A stretch of 31,071 bases of DNA, taken from contig JAZNER010000056.1 in NCBI GenBank assembly GCA_045588675.1, positions 1-31,071 of the forward strand. The letters run 5' to 3'. Below, piece by piece: positions 30,357 to 31,071 of the stretch. The notes under the pieces were generated by a model that saw nothing but the letters and a program-made list of their open reading frames with translations, did not search any database and had not been told where the DNA came from. Position 1 is the stretch's first letter. Each line of letters opens with the position of its first letter. This stretch comes from SVTX01 sp045588675 (GTDB taxonomy: Bacteria > Bacillota > Clostridia > Oscillospirales > CAG-272). The translations under genes and the position numbers were made by a program.

Positions 30357-31071
30357 ATGAGAAAAATAACAACTGAAATTATAAAATCATTCAATAACTA
30401 TTTGATTAACGAGGAAAAGGCGGCGGCAACCGTCAATAAATATCTGCACGACGTAGGTGAATTTCAAATATGGCTTGGTGAAAAGGAATTATGCAAAACA
30501 GTGGTTCTTATATATAAGTCGTATTTGTGTGAACGCTATGCCCCTGCGAGTGTCAATGCCGCACTCTCGTCGCTCAATAGCTTTTTCAATTTTATGGAAT
30601 GGTACGATTTGAGAGTCAAAAACCTTAAAATTCAAAAGCAAATATTCGCGTCGACGGACAAAGAATTGACAAAAGCTGAGTATGACCGTCTTTTACAAGC
30701 GGCAAAGCAAAAGAAAAACGAGCGTTTGTATCTCTTGATGCAGACGATCTGCTCTACAGGAATCCGTGTATCCGAGGTGCGCTACGTTACTGTTGAGGCG
30801 GTATCACGAGGTATTGCCGAAATCAATTGCAAGGGCAAGCGCAGACAGGTTTTTCTGCCGAAGCAGCTTTGTCAGATATTAAAGCAGTATATTAAAGAGC
30901 AAAAAATAAAAAGCGGAGCCGTGTTCGTGACGAAGAATGGCAATCCGCTTGATAGATCAAATATTTGGAGTGATATGAAAAAGCTATGTAAGGCGGCGAA
31001 TGTGTCGGAGAAGAAGGTCTTTCCCCACAACCTCCGTCATCTTTTCGCGCGCACTTATTACAATCTGCAAA
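30357..31071 (+). CDS. Tyrosine recombinase/integrase (3' end outside the window)
   Basis: The frame is open from ATG 30357 (AAGGAGG upstream) to the window end, 238 residues so far. It has an N-terminal SAM-like DNA-binding domain (residues ~1-85, EEKAAATVNKYLHDVGEFQI) and a catalytic domain with the first arginine in CSTGIRVSEV near residue 138, a lysine in CKGKRRQVFLP near 160 and the HxxR motif as HNLRH near 226. The remaining catalytic residues lie beyond the edge. It is of the XerC/XerD or small phage-integrase kind. No excisionase or attachment site is visible, so it may be a lone chromosomal recombinase or the border of an element to the right. Confidence 0.88.
   Translation, partial: MRKITTEIIKSFNNYLINEEKAAATVNKYLHDVGEFQIWLGEKELCKTVVLIYKSYLCERYAPASVNAALSSLNSFFNFMEWYDLRVKNLKIQKQIFASTDKELTKAEYDRLLQAAKQKKNERLYLLMQTICSTGIRVSEVRYVTVEAVSRGIAEINCKGKRRQVFLPKQLCQILKQYIKEQKIKSGAVFVTKNGNPLDRSNIWSDMKKLCKAANVSEKKVFPHNLRHLFARTYYNLQ

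Overview
The window looks like chromosome from a spore-forming, low-to-medium-GC Firmicute of the class Clostridia, most likely a gut lineage. The evidence is a SpoIIE-type sporulation phosphatase, a SCIFF precursor peptide with its radical-SAM maturase, ECF-type S components under a tetrahydrofolate and a preQ1 riboswitch, a type III glutamine synthetase, AGGAGG-like ribosome sites and many TTGACA-17-TATAAT promoters. Almost all of it is ordinary chromosomal gene content; no transposase and no CRISPR array was seen. A tyrosine recombinase runs off the right edge.

Left part (1-6600): the 3' end of a tRNA, a palindromic string of small hairpins, a TraX-like membrane protein, class II aldolase, a small unknown gene divergent from an XRE repressor with two inverted-repeat operators between them, a tRNA-Gln(CUG) with a short stray copy of its 3' end nearby, and the SCIFF locus. 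The SCIFF locus is a 48-residue cysteine-rich precursor (scfA), its maturase (scfB) and a translationally coupled PLP-dependent Orn/Lys/Arg-decarboxylase-family enzyme.

Middle (6800-20100): an asymmetric heterodimeric ABC exporter pair followed by a MATE transporter; a lone AAA ATPase; a MarR-DegV operon with a palindromic operator; and a metal-resistance module. In that module an ArsR-AraC fusion regulator is divergent from a free-standing HMA metallochaperone-like protein and a Zn/Cd/Pb-type P1B-ATPase that lacks its own HMA domain. A YtrA-like GntR regulator, ABC ATPase and membrane permease operon follows, with four phased 9-bp repeats at its promoter.

Right part (20180-31071): a small membrane protein, an exported lipoprotein with an Fn3-like domain and a tyrosine-phosphatase domain, glutamine synthetase III, SpoIIE, then a rightward folate and queuosine block. 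That block runs THF riboswitch, folT (folate uptake), folC (polyglutamylation), preQ1-I riboswitch, queT (queuosine precursor uptake), and then the integrase. The folate unit is coherent: the riboswitch senses reduced folate, FolT imports folate and FolC retains it in the cell. The least ordinary items are the ArsR-AraC fusion with split HMA/ATPase, the hairpin-rich leader between scfA and scfB, the duplicated glnN 3' end flanking the phosphatase gene, and the 78-248 hairpin string.
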